Below, one piece after another: positions 11,136 to 23,489 of a stretch of 64,000 nt of DNA. The stretch lies in contig CM040093.1 of assembly GCA_022496805.1 (NCBI GenBank), positions 7,340,213 to 7,404,212 on the forward strand, in the 5' to 3' direction. Below the pieces are notes generated by a model, which was given only the letters and a program-made list of their open reading frames with translations, had not been told where the DNA came from and ran no database searches. The position numbers were made by a program, and so were the translations under genes. Each line of letters begins with the position of its first letter. Within the stretch, counting starts at the first letter, position 1. The DNA comes from Pohlia nutans. Taxonomy: Eukaryota; Streptophyta; Bryopsida; Bryales; Mniaceae.

Positions 11136-14100
11136 TTAATATTTGTGATGGAATACGATATTCCGAGACATGACAAGATATTCTGGGTTCGTGGTCAAGC
11201 CTTTTGCGGTGATGTAAGAAGTGACAACAAAAATGAGAGCACCCAAGCCAACAAATAGTGGTCCTGCACTCAGCTTAATCCACTTCAATGATTCCTCCAG
11301 CCTTTCTCTCAATGTGTGTGTCTCTTCATCTGGAGGGGCCTGTTGACGACCTTGCTGGATTAGCAACAGCCCTGGAATAATAAAGATCACCATGACCCCT
11401 CCTGTGGCACCAATAATGGAAAATACCTGCGAGTCCAGTGAGAACGGTGGTTACAACTCCTGAAGCTGCACTGCAGAATTCAAACTAAACAAGAGAATTT
11501 CTCTAACTCTAATATCAAATTTCTAGGTCAAAATTCCTCATACTCAAATTTCATCAGATGGACAGAATAGGATGGCTGGCTAGCATTGAACATCTGCCAC
11601 GCTGATGTGTAGATGCTAACATGGAATATGAGCTACCTTGTGCAGAATTTGTGCCAACGAAGACAAATACTGGCAGAAATTTATAACTAACAAAATTAAT
11701 GATGAACTCGACTTACTGTTCCAAGGTTGGTAACAAGGAGGCTTGTCACAAGTGTTGATATGAAGATAAGCAGGGTCACGAAGACATGGCGGTTCCATGA
11801 GACGTTACTGGCTGGTCGACGAAAGACATGCTTTATAGTGTCTTCCAAAATTGATCTTGCAGGAAAACATTGTAGTGGATAGCATGCCAATGCCACCTGA
11901 AAGAGAGAGAAAAGGATCAATTGAGAGCCCTTAAAGACTTAAAATAGATGCGGAGGTGACAAATAAGGGCCTACACACGAGGTGCGCCAGGGAAGCAAGA
12001 GTTTCATTTGACAAAAAGACTGAAACAACAGCGTGACGAGAGTACAGGTCAGAATATTTCTATACTGCAGTTTTATTTAATACTTGTTTTGCAAGATAAA
12101 AATACTTGGAAGAGTAGAAGAAGATACCAGAGACATGCCAATGCGTGCAAAGTTCATGAAGCTATTATCGCTTCCGAAGCTCTTCAAGACGTCACTCTCT
12201 ACATCTGGAAACAAAATGTATCCGAATTCTCCCACCTATACACATGCAAATAAAATACATAGAAATAAGCGCCTTCTGACACAGTTATCGCCCTCGATCC
12301 AATGAGGCAAAGACTCTGCAGGAGAAGGCTTCGTGAATTGGTTCGGTCCAAATAATTCAGTTAACTGTACTGCAGATGCAAAGTGATAAAAGGCATTCAA
12401 ATAAGATTGAAAATCGTAAAATTTCAACGCCTTGAAGAAAAAAGAGACACAACACGGAAAAACTCGCAAAACTAAACCTTCAGGCAGAGACACAAAGAGA
12501 ATACTTGCCAGACAGTAGCCGACGAAACAAATGGTCATGGAAATGAAAATGATTCCGTCCATCCGTCTGAGCCTTATTGATCTCACTCTTATCAGTGGTC
12601 TTCCAGTGTTAAGCCCCTCTGGGACAGGTAGCAGACGCTCTTCAAGAGGTTTACGACCCTCACCTATAAAGGGCCAGGGATGTTCTGCAAGCTCAGCAAA
12701 TATAGGGATAACCTGACACACCAACTTGCCTGATCATCATCCAAAATTAATCAGCTAGAAATCCACTTTAAGTCTTAGGTTTAAGCCACGAACCACAGCT
12801 GTCGACGCAACGTGGGTATCGTGCTGCATATCTATCACTGGCTGCCCACCTTATTCATTGTTTACAGAGCTGAAAGAGGATCCGAATTGGTGCAATATAA
12901 GTCAAGACCAATCATCGGAACCTAGATCAACAGATCCATTACACGAAAATGAAAATAAGAATCGTGGAGTGATAAGAAAATGAACCTGAATGTGCGAGTG
13001 GAAACTGAAAACCACGATGTCCATGGCAATGAAGACGGGCATGCCGCCAGAAAAGTACTTAATCTGTGACAAAACCCTCAAAAAAGAAATTGGCACATAC
13101 ACTTTGCATTCTGCAATATTGGAAAAACTAGAAGAAGAGGAACTTAAGCAGAAGATACAGTCATCAAATAGAAAATATCCAAACAATAAACGACATAAGG
13201 AAAACCATTCATAAAGTGACGAGATGAAATTGCAGGATGGCGGGTATTCCACCAAAACTACAGTGCAAGAACCACATGCTGTACTAATCATGGGCAAGGA
13301 AATTAACTGATTGGTGAAGTATCTGCTTACCTTCCGAGATAGTCCATCATCAACTAGATGGGCAACCCCAAGTGTGGTAAGAGTTACAGTCAAATATGTG
13401 AGCATTATCACCTGCATTTGACCCACCCATGCCTCGTGCCCACGTCAGAAGAAGAAAGAAAGCAACATATTGCATGAGACGCTTTTCTTCTGAAATCCCA
13501 ATTGAACTGCAAAAGAAAGGGAATCTTGGTATGCCAGGTTTGAAGTAATGAGCACTGAAATTGTGAGAAGAAGCTCAGTGAGCATACCGATATGGTGCCG
13601 GTCCACTTCAGCTCTCGCAAATTCCGCTTAAGCGATAGCGGCAAAACCACTACTACGGCGAAGATTGTGATCACCAACCTGCCGTGAAACAGCAACGAAG
13701 ATGAATCACTGGCAACTTTATGATCCAAAAGTTACAAGAGCTAACAAAAAACAGCGAAGGTCCAAGATCGGTGGATAATGAACTTGGTATCCATATATAT
13801 ACCTGCGATCTGACAGTGCGCTGTCATTCCCAAACCAACCAGCAAAAATAGGCTGAAATACATCCCCTGCAATAAACACCAAAACTTAATCACGAAGTTA
13901 CAAAACAAATCTGGAAAACAACACAATTTTCAAGTCTCTCAAGATTCATTCTGTAAACCTCCTGATATGCATTGATGGTTACTTTGACATCATGCAAATA
14001 TCTTGCTCAATGAATGTGCATGTTGCAGATACTAGAACTTGTGATTCAGTACAACAGACCTTCTCCTGGTCATCAAATTGGTTTATTGCAACAGAAGAGA

Positions 14101-14906
14101 TCCACATTCAGGTTCTTAGTTCATGAGAGGAAGTTGTGATACCTGTAATTATCAGGAAGGAAATCATGGCACCAAGAACAAACAGAAGTATTGTCGACGA
14201 TGTTAACACAGCCATTGTGGGTCCCAGAGTTGAGGTGACTAGTTCCTGTATAGCATTACAGAATCAATCGATTTATAGTTTGCTTCGACATCACTCAGGT
14301 CAGGTTGAGACTACCTGTTCATTAAGGACAAATAACAATATGCTATATTGCTGCTGCTGACATCCAATAGCGCATCTTCTCTAAGCATTCTGCAGTCTAC
14401 ATCTTAGCCTTGGACCTCAACACAAAAAACAACATACCTGGTAAGATTTGCTCTGATTGATCTCTGCAGCCCGTATAAGAATACATAACGCACCTACTTC
14501 GATCAGCCATATTAAGCCAGTGTAAAAGAGACCTCCATATATGCCAGTTTGTCTGAAATTAAAGAAGAAAAGAAAGAGCTCAAGAACTATTACAGAAAAG
14601 ACAGTACTGTCGCTGGAAAATATAATGCATCGTGAACAAAAATTATATCAGGCCATGAACCTAACTCTATTCCAAATCAAATCTGTCTCTTTCTCCACTC
14701 TGGAATCTCTCAAATTGCAGCCGCATGATATTACAAATTTTGAGCCATTGTCACAGCCTTTGACACGAAGAAGAAAAATCCAAGAAACTTCACCTGAACG
14801 CGAAAGGGAACGATAGCACCCCCGCACCAACCACTGCGTTACAGAGATTGAACACTGACACCCAGGGCTGGTAGTTCAGTCCATCTCGTCTTCTTACGAC
14901 ATCCAT
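11136..14906 (-). CDS. AAAP/SLC38-like transmembrane amino acid transporter
   Basis: Multi-pass carrier of the amino acid/auxin permease superfamily (plant AVT, animal SLC38 type). Eleven coding exons join in phase: 14906-14794, 14552-14438, 14245-14143, 13866-13803, 13678-13588, 13411-13331, 13063-12986, 12712-12478, 12204-12128, 11896-11717, 11426-11136, giving 475 aa. The family N-terminal signature is clear: NLCNAVVGAGVLSFPFAFR at about residue 20-38. Later hydrophobic segments include RLVITIFAVVVVLPLSLKRN, MPVFIAMDIVVFSFHSH followed by VIPIFAEL, and the C-terminal VFSIIGATGGVMVIFIIPG. About 11 membrane spans fit the family. A long polar loop (exon 8, HPWPFIGEGRKPLEERLL) is unusual. A likely 5' UTR intron ends at 14923. 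Which amino acids it moves, and whether it sits in vacuolar or plasma membrane, cannot be told. Confidence 0.88.
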
Positions 14907-15579
14907 GTTCCACACTTATCCCCTGCACGTAGAAAGAAAACGCCTGTAACTAGCAGTCCAGAAAACAATCCATTCATAAAAACATGCCCTAGCTTTTTTT
15001 ACTTAAATATTTTGAACTTAATCGGATTCAGACATAAATGCTTCCAATAATCGATGAAGAGCTATGACTATGAATCCAGCTCAAGAAATTCAAAATCCTC
15101 AATGCTTCTTGAAGGCAGCTGATGAACTTGAGATAGAGTTTCCACTTGGTTGTATAGAAAAATTGAGCAAAATACTAAATAAAATAGAAGCTGTTACAGT
15201 AATAATGACAGATCCTTAGAAAAAGAGCAAAAATATTAAAAGCATTTAGGACACTCACAAATTTTTAACACAGAAAATCGTTCGATCGTTTCACTTGCGA
15301 ATTGCGCCTTCCGGAAGAAGCATTTCAAACTGGTTTTGTCAAAGAACTCTCCATCCTGCAATGCGCAAAATCTACGAGAAACAGGTTACACTAAACCTCA
15401 CCGATCTCCACAAAACCTCACGAAACTTCACCAAAATTTTCCAAAATTCACCAAAATTCGCCAACCACAGCCTTAAACGCCCTTGACACCGAGACGACGA
15501 CAACAAGCTTAAAATCCGAGAAGCATAGCCGGGAGATAGAATCGCAATTGCAAGCGGACCTCGCCCTCCTGAAGCACAC

Positions 15580-16215
15580 GAAGAGAAATGGATGAAAGAG
15601 ACGACTGAACTAATTTGGATGAATACATATGTTGGATGAAATAACATACCCGGAGCGCCCAGCCCACCGGATATCACCACAACCGCCCACAATCTGAAAA
15701 AGTCGAAGTGAGGGTTTTCAGTATTGAATCAGCACATTTTCATTTACTATGGTAACCTTTTTTGAAACTATACCGTAATTGTACACGTGTCATATAAAGA
15801 CTGTATGGATTCCAAGCAAATGAATCAATACAATAATATTACACTAGAAATATTAAATTTAGTGTAGATATTATGTAGTGATACAGATGTTATACAAGTT
15901 TAATACGATCTGTTATTTTTATATTGAATCTATATGAGAATGACAAAGATTATCATACTAAAAAGTGTGGAAAGGTTACCATACGGTTTCTATCCTGTAC
16001 TCCACCATAAGAACTTGCATGATGTATCATGTACTACACCACCACAAGAACTTTCCTGATGAGATGAAAGAGACGACCAAATTGGATGAACGAATGTGGA
16101 TGAATGAATTGACAAAGTTGCGCCAGCGCACGGGAAATCTAAAACACTTTATCCTTTTCCAGCACATACCCGGACTGAAAAACCAACCGGATATCATGAG
16201 AACCGGCCAGAATAG
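15580..16215. repeat. Direct duplication split by a MITE, upstream of the transporter
   Basis: Segments 15580-15700 and about 16055-16215 share gatgaaagagacgac, ttggatgaa..., catacccgga and accggatatca. Each contains a candidate small exon on the minus strand ending at a GTATGT donor. A 46-kb-type MITE lies between them (15717-16058). They may be 5' UTR exons of the transporter; this is not established. Confidence 0.5.
15717..16058. mobile_element. MITE related to the insertion in the left F-box copy
   Basis: Shares ctataccgtaattgtacac, ccaagcaaatgaatcaatac and ggttaccatacggttt with 46044-46313, and ends cacaagaactttcctgatg like that element. The left end is diverged. Confidence 0.65.
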
Positions 16216-16429
16216 TAACACCACAAGCCTTTGTTATCTCGTCGGCGGGCGTTTCAGTAGCTTGCCTTCACGCCACCTTTCTTCTTCAACAATCCTGTGC
16301 AGATCCCAAATCCCCTCCGCGCAATTGCGCATCTCTCGTCTCAGCTCACTCAATCCTGTGCTGAGAGGACGAGAGAGTTCTAGAATCCGAAACAGGTCTG
16401 TATTTGCAAGGAAATTGCGCTTTTCACAT

Positions 16430-16925
16430 CATCTCTGCATGTTTATTTCATGCAACAAATTGATGCAGTTGCAATTCGGTTTCTGTGAATCTTTGTAGAA
16501 CCCGATGACGAGAGTTCTGTTTTTTAGTTTTATAGAATAATATGTTTTTGATTTTTTGTGTTTCTTATCTCTGGCATGTGCCCTAATTTCGCAGACATAA
16601 TGGTCCATTCCTTTCTGTGGTAGCTCGTCATCTTTCCCCGTGTCGTGCAATTGTAGGTGTACCAGGAGCGTGCAGCTTCAATTTGGAGAAAATTTTGCCT
16701 ACTTTCAAATAGAAACCAAAATAGGTGCGTGATTTCGCATATTTTTTTGCTTTTTTTTCGTACAACAAATTGTTGCGATTTCCAATTCGATTTCTGTGAA
16801 TCTTTGGAGCAGCCGCGGACGAGAGTTCTGTTTTCTAGTTTTATAGAATTGAATGCTTTTGATTTTTTTGTGTTTCTCATCTCTGGCATCTGCCCTAATA
16901 GCGCAGACATGATGATCCATTCATT
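16430..16925 (+). repeat. Tandem duplication (period about 305 bp) upstream of the TraB gene
   Basis: 16435-16640 and 16740-16945 align: both contain caacaaattg, tttctgtgaatctttg, gacgagagttctgttt, agttttatagaat and tctctggcat.tgccctaat. It lies in the presumed promoter/5' UTR and has no supported reading frame. Confidence 0.65.
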
Positions 16926-17065
16926 TCGGGTTGTAGCTCGTCCCTGTGCTCATCGTTTGTCGTGGAACTCTAGGTTTGGAGTGATTTTGAGGAATTCAGT
17001 GGAAGCGTGGGATGAAATTCCATCGACCTTAGACCTTGGAGTACAACAACCGGTGTTCCATCACG

Positions 17066-20000
17066 ATGGCGACGGCGACGGGGGGGATATCAACGCGACT
17101 TCTATGCAAGGCGGAGTCGAGTGCGAACCCCTGCAGGCCCCTAGGTTCCAAGTGCGTCTCATTCCGGATTGCTTATATTCATCACTCGATTGCTGCAGTA
17201 CGGCGAGTGGCGAACACGAATGAACACTCCGATGATGTCGTCTGGGGAAATGGTTCTGTGAAGGGCCGTGGGCGGATGATCCAGGCTCGGGCAATGTTCT
17301 CGTGGGCCTCAGATCCACCCCCGCTCACGGAAAACTCCATGGAGTTTGAGGATGCTCGTATGGAGGTTCTGGAACGAGTGGGAGAGTTGAACTCCATCGC
17401 CGATTTCACGCGCTTCCGTGACAATGGCGCTCAGGGAGCTGAATTGCAGACTGCCATTATCACCTACAAGACGCAGTTTCCTTTGTCCCTCTTCCGACCG
17501 CAGCAGGTACAGTGGCATGCCTCATGTTCAAGTGGACTTCATGTTTGCTAATTCTCAGCAATTGTCGCTCTTCAAATTGGTCGCCTCATATTTTTAAGTA
17601 GGTCATATACTCCCTTCGTCCCATAATAGACGATGCTTTTGAAAAAAATATAAAAGTAAAGCAAACTAGAATAATTTCATCAAAACTCTAATTACAGTAA
17701 AAATCCATTTTGGAGTAGCTATCTGTCTAAGAAGTATCATACTGCACATGGTATGTGTGGCATGTAGCAGTATGGTGATGTTCGTTGCAGTGTGTTCTTT
17801 GATGCAGCGAACATATGCTAGCATTGATTTTTAGCTAACTCATATGTTGTTTGTGATCCACACATGAGCAAAGACAAGCTTCACAGAAAAAAACACAGAA
17901 AAAAACACTTCATGTGCACTTGTCTTGTGATTTTGCTTTCTTAGAATCTGTAAAACAACAACTTCAAATTGAATAAATGATTTGCATCAAGTAATTTGGG
18001 ATATTTCTTTTTTCTTGAAAGCACCATCTATTATGGGACGGAGGGAGTAAGAACTTTCTTTGGTTCAATTTTGATTATTTATTGACCAATATTCTTCACT
18101 GATTCTAGTGATATAAAACTTGGCTCCATCTGAATCACATATGATCAATCGAATTGGTCATTTTAACTTCATGTAACCGTTCAACTGAATTCTTTCCTTC
18201 ACTGATTCTGGTGTTGCCTTGTTGAACTCCCGCAGGTAGATTTGGTGGCAGCTGTTCATATTGCTGACAGAGAGTAAGTTATTCATATATTTCGAATTTC
18301 TAGTTTCTATGAGACTTACAATTCCACCGTCATCTGAGATTCTGCTACGTTCAGTCTCTGTTGCAACTTCTGAGTCGGTCTGATTTGGTTGTGGATTCAT
18401 GAAACAGGTACTTCTCATCCTTACAGAAAGACTTGAGCAAGTATGATCGTGTCTTATACGAAATGGTGGCAGATAAGGATAAGCTACAAACCAATAGACT
18501 CGGGAAGATGCGGTGGAGACCTCCCAGAAGGCTTCCTGGCCGCCGTGGTGGCCATGGTTTTAGCATCATCGGCACAATACAGCGAACCATGGCATCTCTT
18601 CTTACCCTGGAGTTTCAGTTGGAGTGCATGGACTACCGCCGTGAGAATTGGTACCACGCCGACCTTGACTACGACACCTTTGCAGTTTTACAGGTAACAA
18701 CGGCCTACTATTGTCAGTCCATCTTATTGTTGACGTCATCCTGCTGTCTGGGAACGTTTGGGACACACGAAGAGTAATAATAGTACCATTGCTTAAGTGA
18801 AAAGGAGTCACTATTGAGAATAAGAATAAAACTAATGAGTGGAAAGTGAAAAGCAAAGTGGTTGAAAGGTATATTAACCCTTTAAGGACCAAGAAGCCCA
18901 AATTGGGCTTCAAGTTGTTATAGCAGTTTTGAATAGGTCTTATGTAGACTTCTTTCTATTCAAACTAATTTTTCTTTTGATCAATACATGCAATGTTCTT
19001 CACTGATTCCAGTGATATAGAATCCGGTCCTATATGAATTATATTTTTCACAATATGATCAATTGAATTTGTCATTTTAAAACTATGAATCCTTGGTCCT
19101 TTAGGGGTTAATAGGAATGGTATCATTGTTCATATAATAATGGGAATGTCTTCTGATGCTTGTTACAAAATTGCAGCGAGAGCGTGGGGAATCGTTTCTC
19201 TCTTTTGCAAAGGATTTGACTACCATGTCAAGCAAGGCCATCACAAAAGCTGCGTTTTCACCGAAGCCGGGACTAGACCCATGGAGGCAAAAGCTGCAAT
19301 GGATCTCGCGGGTGATGCCCATGCCCTTGCTTGGGTTGTTGGTGATTGAGGGCGTGTGTGCACCATCAGATGCCCCCTTGAAAACATCCCCGGAGATGAA
19401 GGCGCTGCTGGAGTTGGACATCCCTGGCGCTTTTAAAGTTTTGCTGGCGAAACAAATCACCACTGAGTAAGTATCAACCATCCATCCATCAATCCATCAA
19501 TAAATCAATCAATGTTATTCTGTTTTTTTTGGTTGAGATGACATGAACCGTGAGGTCCACAGGAGTGTGTGGAGTATGGTCGAAATCTCTTGGCAAGGAG
19601 GGGTGCGTGGGCTATGTTCTGCACTGTTGAACTTCAGAGTTACTCCCTCTGTCCGGAAATGATTGTCCTAGTTTTTGGCATTGTTTTTTTTCAATATTTG
19701 TCCTATACTGTATGGCTGCCCTATACTATGTATGACTGTCATATACTGTGTATGGCTGTCCTATACTGTGCGTGGGCTATGTATACTGTGTATTTGCAAT
19801 ATTTGTACTAGTTTTTGGCATGTTTTGTACTTCAAACACGAGCCCTGTCCACTTCAAACAGGACGGACAATGAGAGTGACAAAAACTGCAGACGACTATT
19901 ACAGATGGACCATTTTTTGAGTACTGAGAAGGCTTTTTTTGTTAAATTAAAACACGCCAAAAACTAGGACAGTTATTTCCTGACAGAGGGAATATTGAAT

Positions 20001-20541
20001 TTCATAGTTGCTCTGTGTAGGTGGCTGCTATAGTTATGCTCAGCAATACTAGTTAAATTGCTGATGCATCACCACACTGGCATGAATTGACAGTTTCGCA
20101 GATAGTACCTCGGAATTGGTGGAGAATTCGGTGATCATTGGTGAGAGGAACCGAGTGGCCATGGCCGAGCTTCGAGCAGCCTTCAAAGAAGGTTGCTCCA
20201 AGGTGGCCGTGTTCTATGGCAGTGGCCATCTACCAGATATGGACCGCCGGCTGCGAGAGGAGTTTCGTCTTTACCCCACAGGGATCAATTGGAGGACGGC
20301 CTGGGCCATCCGGGGCCGCAAGCCCATGGCCGCCGGCGACCTGTCCGTATTTTTGAGCTCCTTGGCCAACAAGTCTGGGTGGGCGCTGAACAGGTACCAG
20401 ACTCTGGCGTTGCTGCTCATTTCGGTTGTCCTGGCTGTGGATCTGTGGTTCTGGGAGCTCTTTCTGAGTGCTTGCAACAATTACCTCGAGAGCACGATGG
20501 TGTTTATTGTGGGTCTGCTTGACAAAGGCTGGACTTTGTGA
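17066..20541 (+). CDS. TraB/PrgY-domain protein
   Basis: Plant member of the TraB family, whose biochemical role is poorly known. Five exons join in phase: 17066-17506, 18236-18273, 18408-18693, 19177-19466, 20106-20541, giving 496 aa. ATG at 17066 (tcacgATGGcg) is the first good start. Residues 1-50 are Ser/Ala/Arg-rich with few acids, like an organelle transit peptide. Family marks: VDLVAAVHIADREYF at about 148-162, YDRVLYEMVADKD after it, GERNRVAM at about 363, and YGSGHLPDMDRRLREEF at about 389. A hydrophobic stretch near 451-473 (LALLLISVVLAVDLWFW) suggests a C-terminal membrane anchor. The acceptor of the last exon must be gcagatag/TACC, because the upstream AG gives a stop. Introns 1, 3 and 4 each carry a MITE. 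Confidence 0.85.
17610..18047. mobile_element. Stowaway-type MITE in TraB intron 1
   Basis: TA-flanked; ends CTCCCTTCGTCCCATAATAG and CTATTATGGGACGGAGGGAG. This is the classical plant Tc1/mariner-derived MITE terminus. 438 bp. Confidence 0.88.
18874..19111. mobile_element. 238-bp TTAA-flanked TIR element in TraB intron 3
   Basis: Ends TTAACCCTTTAAGGACCAAG and CTTGGTCCTTTAGGGGTTAA. Inverted homologue of 5082-5317 over its full length (shared atatgatcaattgaatttgt, cttatgtagacttc). Confidence 0.8.
19643..19992. mobile_element. Stowaway-type MITE in TraB intron 4
   Basis: TA-flanked; left end CTCCCTCTGTCCGGAAATGA, right end TCCTGACAGAGGGAA. Interior contains a short direct repeat of tatactgtgtatggctgtcc. 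350 bp. Confidence 0.8.
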
Positions 20542-21399
20542 ACAAACTTGATCATCTGCACTCACTTTGTCTCTGCTTCATTCTTGAACATTTGGGTAGT
20601 CCAAAGTGGATCAGGCCCAATCATCTACATTACATTCTTCGATTAGTATTAATAGTCTAAGGAAGAAAGAAGTTGCTGTTTTTCCAGCTCGGAAGAAAAT
20701 TACTTTCCAGTTCGCAAGGAAATTCCTGTCGGTGTTCTCACCTCACACTTAAAGTGTGCATATTGTGAAATATGAGTTATTTTTTCAACGTTGAGTGCCT
20801 TCAGTTGGAATATTACCGTCTGTACTGTACCAGTAGTGGATTTTAGAGTAGCCACTTCAGGTTCTCGTTGTTGGACAGAACTTGCCATGTGGCACACTTG
20901 CATTCTTCAGCAACTCTTTTAGTGTAGTAAGAAGTTGCCACCCACTCATGTGAAGGAGGTTGGTAAGGTTTTCAACATCAAAAACTCTCCGTCTCCATGC
21001 ATGCTTCAACTCTTATAAGGGCTGGTTCACACTATGGCCGTCCAAGTCGAGAGGCCGTACAAGTTCATGGCCAATTCATGTTGAGAGTTCATAGACTTGG
21101 GCTTAAAATATATAATAAAATATAGAAATTGGAGCCTTCGGCTGGCCATAGAGTGAATCCCCTCTCCAAAGGCCAAATCCAAAGTCCAAGCCTTTGATGG
21201 CCAAGCCTTTGATAAAATAATACATTCCATTATTTTATCAAAAGAATATAGCATACTAAATTAGAGATAGGGAGTATCTTTTCCCAAAGAGCATCCTAAG
21301 GGAATCTTCAATTGAATTTCTTTTTCTAACTCATGACGTAATGTCATGTGCATATCATGAATTGTAGGATTTTGAGGGTCAAAGTTCCCACAATGCCAC
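20542..21399. other. Intergenic; includes a MITE near 21020-21255
   Basis: 3' flank of the TraB gene. From 21020 a repeat begins ggctggttcacactatggcc and has internal inverted pieces (aaagtccaagcc, ctccaaaggcc); a related copy lies at 44670-44915. No gene seen. Confidence 0.5.
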
Positions 21400-22450
21400 T
21401 TAACCCCTAAAGGACCACAACTATGTTTCTCTCCAAACACTCCAAAGCTACCTAAAAGTATCCCTTCTCATAAAAAGGCAAATAGTTTTCAATTTAAAAC
21501 CTTTTTGACCAATCCAACTGTAGGATATTTCAATCAACTTGAATTTATTAGCACCTACAAATTTTCAACTATTCAGGGTTCCCCAATAGTAAGATTATAA
21601 GCTATAATGTTGGCTGGACTTTTTTTTTTGGGCCCGTTGCCCGGATTTGAAACTTTCTGAAAATGCCCAAAATGAAAATTTTAGTTTTAGATTTGGTAAA
21701 ATGAATTTGGCAGTTGTGTATATGGGGGTGTTAGCTCATTGTGTACAAAAAATCAAATGCATAGCTCATTGTATGAAAAATTTCAGGTGCTCCCCGCAGT
21801 TAGGTTTTTCACCTTTGCATGATTGTATCTTATGATCTATACATCACCTCCGTACACAGATTACCATCTCATCTTCGTTACAAAGAGTAGAATCACCACA
21901 AAAAATCTCAAAAATTAAGGATCAACACTCAATCGACAGTGAGCTGACCGAACTTGGAAAATCAGCTTTGGTCCTTTACGGGTTAATGCTTTACCATTCT
22001 TATAAATCGTGGATAATCCAAAATCAATAAGTTTGGGTTTGAAGTCTTCATGTTTTGTTTGAAATAACACGTTTTCAAACTTCAAATCTCAATGAAGTCT
22101 CATCAATGTATTACATCCAAACTTCCTTACTGAATATTATTAATGGGGGTGAAGTGGAATCTAACAATTGTGGCATACTACAATGCCCATAACAATTTCT
22201 TTTGCCAACTTTGCGGCTTTTGATTTCGTAAAAGCGCCTTGCTCAGAGTGTTGTTCCTCACAAAACTTCATGACAATGTACACATAATCATTGTCTTCAA
22301 GAATATCTTTTGTGGAGACTATATTGAAGTGTTCAATGAGATTGATGGATAATATCATATTAATTTCATCTACAATACCATCTTGTTGTTTTGCATAATA
22401 AGCATACGCTTTGGTATACATTTACATTTGCAATTCTCTTTTGAAGTGAC
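21300..22450 (-). pseudogene. Broken Ser/Thr protein kinase (CDPK/CAMK-like) interrupted by a TTAA element
   Basis: Minus-strand translation from about 22421 gives kinase N-lobe pieces: EINMILS, HFNIVSTKDILEDNDYVYIVMKF. Near 22090-22100 the catalytic loop reads H-stop-DLKFEN, where HRDLKPEN is expected: a TGA in place of an arginine codon. KLIDFGLSTIYKNGKA, the DFG region, follows and ends where the element at 21400-21986 begins. On its other side, below 21400, the frame resumes with SGIVGTLTLKIL, resembling the VGTxxYxAPEIL activation segment. Stop codon, poor conservation and the insertion show it is not functional. Confidence 0.7.
21400..21986. mobile_element. 587-bp TTAA-flanked TIR element inserted in the kinase pseudogene
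   Basis: Ends TTAACCCCTAAAGGACCAC and TTTGGTCCTTTACGGGTTAA. Kinase-like sequence stops at one end and appears to continue at the other, which fixes the element borders independently of the TIRs. Confidence 0.75.
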
Positions 22451-23489
22451 AAATATGCTCGGGGAGTTCACTGCGATAATATTAGAAAATAACGTGCGGG
22501 AAAATATAGGGTAATTTATATTCACGAAAGAGAAAACTTAGAATTTTCTTAGAAGTAACATAGGTGAGTATGTATGATAAAATGTGTATTATAAATAATA
22601 TAGGCTTGATATAAACAACGCATATTTTTAAAACATTTGTAAAAATATACCGTAGGAGTTAAGGATCCTAGGTTTTTTTGAAATAGGGTGTCCTCTGTGT
22701 TCAGAGGCGGGAAGATTTTGGATGAAAAACTACGTCGATTCAGTTGGAAAAATGGGATGAAAGATCGATGAGGGCGGATGACGGATTAGGGTTTAGGAAA
22801 AATTGGGGGACGTAACAGAAATCAAAGGCGTGCATTGTTTGTTGATTATATACTAGTGTTTTTAAAAGCTAGGAATTGTTTTGCAAGATGAACATGACAT
22901 CTTTCATTTGCTATGAACAGTTTTACTAGTGTTTTTAAGTGCTAGAAACAATTTCTCAAGATAAAATAGAGGATTTTTGGTTGGTCTTGTGTCTGTCTGC
23001 TTCAAACAGGATGTTGTAGTATTAACTCTACACCCTTCTACATTATTGCATGGACCCTCTTTTTGCTTGCTTTGTTGTTGGTGTGTTTTTTGTTTTTGTT
23101 TTTTGACACTCAGTACCATTGTGTTTAATTGTGCGTGTAACTTGATTGAGGAACATGGGCTAATTTTGTTGTTTGAAAATGTTTATGAACACTCTTAATA
23201 TAAGACCTTGCTGTGTCTTGGAATTTGGTGACTTAGTACTTTGAATGCTCCTGAATCCTTTAGAGCAAAATCAAATAATTATAATGAACATACCTAGCTT
23301 TAAATTAGAGCTTTATAAAATTTAAAAGTAATTATAGGGTCATTTAAAAAACAAGAAATTAGCAAATTATATAATAATACGGTACAAAAAATTAAGAATG
23401 GATAATTAAATACCCCTTGAATAAATACCTTTGTCACGCAGGTGTATACATATATACATGTCTAGTGAACTCCCCGAGCAAATATGTCA
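22447..23489. mobile_element. 1.04-kb segment bounded by 26-bp imperfect inverted repeats
   Basis: Left repeat 22447-22472 and right repeat 23464-23489 share gctcggggagttcact and its complement. It starts just upstream (in gene sense) of the kinase remnant. No coding region recognised inside; the superfamily is unclear. Confidence 0.5.

Noticed and set aside
12236..12477. Long minus-strand frame running past 12478 as part of the transporter
   Set aside because: Donor at 12477 and acceptor before 12204 give a phase-consistent join; the read-through peptide has no transporter-like content.
22160..22421. Intact small kinase gene
   Set aside because: Only the N-lobe is open; the catalytic loop has a stop and the activation segment lies beyond an inserted element.
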